Source: Eremophila alpestris peregrina
Taxonomy: Eukaryota > Chordata > Aves > Passeriformes > Alaudidae
Assembly: GCA_009792885.1 (NCBI GenBank)
Contig: WMCF01000021.1
Coordinates: forward strand, 1,513,180 to 1,577,179
DNA: 64,000 nucleotides
Direction of reading: 5' to 3'
Positions 63,927 through 64,000 of this stretch are shown one piece after another. Made by a program: the position numbers and the translations under genes. How positions within the stretch are numbered: position 1 is the first letter of the stretch; every line of letters starts with the position of its first letter. The notes beneath the pieces were generated by a model. The model had not been told where the DNA came from. It was given only the letters and a program-made list of their open reading frames with translations, and did not search any database.

Positions 63927-64000
63927 TGATGGGCTGGGCCGGGCTCTGGCAGGGCCGGAGTTGGGCTGAGCTCAACTTTGCTGCGGCCGCCGAGGGCTGC
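63927..64000. promoter_or_regulatory. Possible start of a CpG island at the window edge
   Basis: GC-rich sequence with GGGCCGGG and GGGCCGGAG words ends in a NotI site, GCGGCCGC, at 63,983-63,990, then CGAGGGCTGC. CpG density rises toward the cut edge. NotI sites are strongly enriched in CpG islands, so a promoter or first exon is likely to continue beyond 64,000. No coding sequence can be assigned within the window. Confidence 0.45.

Overview
The window looks like about 64 kb of non-coding DNA from a bird genome, probably a passerine. The bird call rests on two CR1 LINE 3' ends that finish in the typical avian short repeats (ATTCTATG-type and ATTCTGTG-type), on a retroviral LTR of ERVL-like structure with 5-bp target duplications, on low interspersed-repeat density, and on an AT-rich, CpG-poor background broken by GC-richer patches. 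I recognise no intact protein-coding exon, tRNA, rRNA or known microRNA on either strand. Nearly all open frames are short, lack family motifs and overlap in several frames, as expected by chance. The window therefore reads as intergenic or deep-intronic sequence.

Layout, left to right: 1-28.5 kb is mostly featureless, with a reverse-strand CR1 end (3.25 kb), a striking 100-bp inverted repeat (8.18-8.28 kb), a forward CR1 end (9.76-9.90 kb) and a cluster of SOX-like sites (18.9 kb). From 28.5 to 34 kb lies the mobile-element core: an 18-bp AT palindrome, an old MIR element split by an A-tract, a solo LTR with perfect 5-bp target-site duplications (29,721-30,191) and the decayed transposase of a hAT DNA transposon in three frames (32,810-33,746). 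From 38.7 to 39.7 kb are two candidate regulatory spots, one a small CpG-containing cluster of E2F, AP-1/NF-E2, HOX/CDX and CRE-like sites, the other an inverted CCAAT box next to a ZNF143/THAP11-like site. An AT-rich block at 45.3-45.8 kb resembles a developmental conserved non-coding element. A second LTR, distantly related to the first, occupies 56,344-57,067, and two TATC-type microsatellites follow at 58.2 and 58.8 kb.

The last 2.3 kb changes character. CpG-rich sequence appears at 61.73-62.35 kb, a perfect TALE-homeodomain (TGIF/MEIS) palindrome lies at 63.2 kb, and the right edge ends in G-quadruplex-forming, CpG-containing sequence with a NotI site. This suggests that a CpG-island promoter or first exon lies just beyond the right end.

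I found no new multi-gene system. The most useful leads are the hAT fossil, the pair of related LTRs, the 8.2-kb hairpin and the candidate regulatory sites. All family assignments are from pattern recognition by eye; none was checked by database search.
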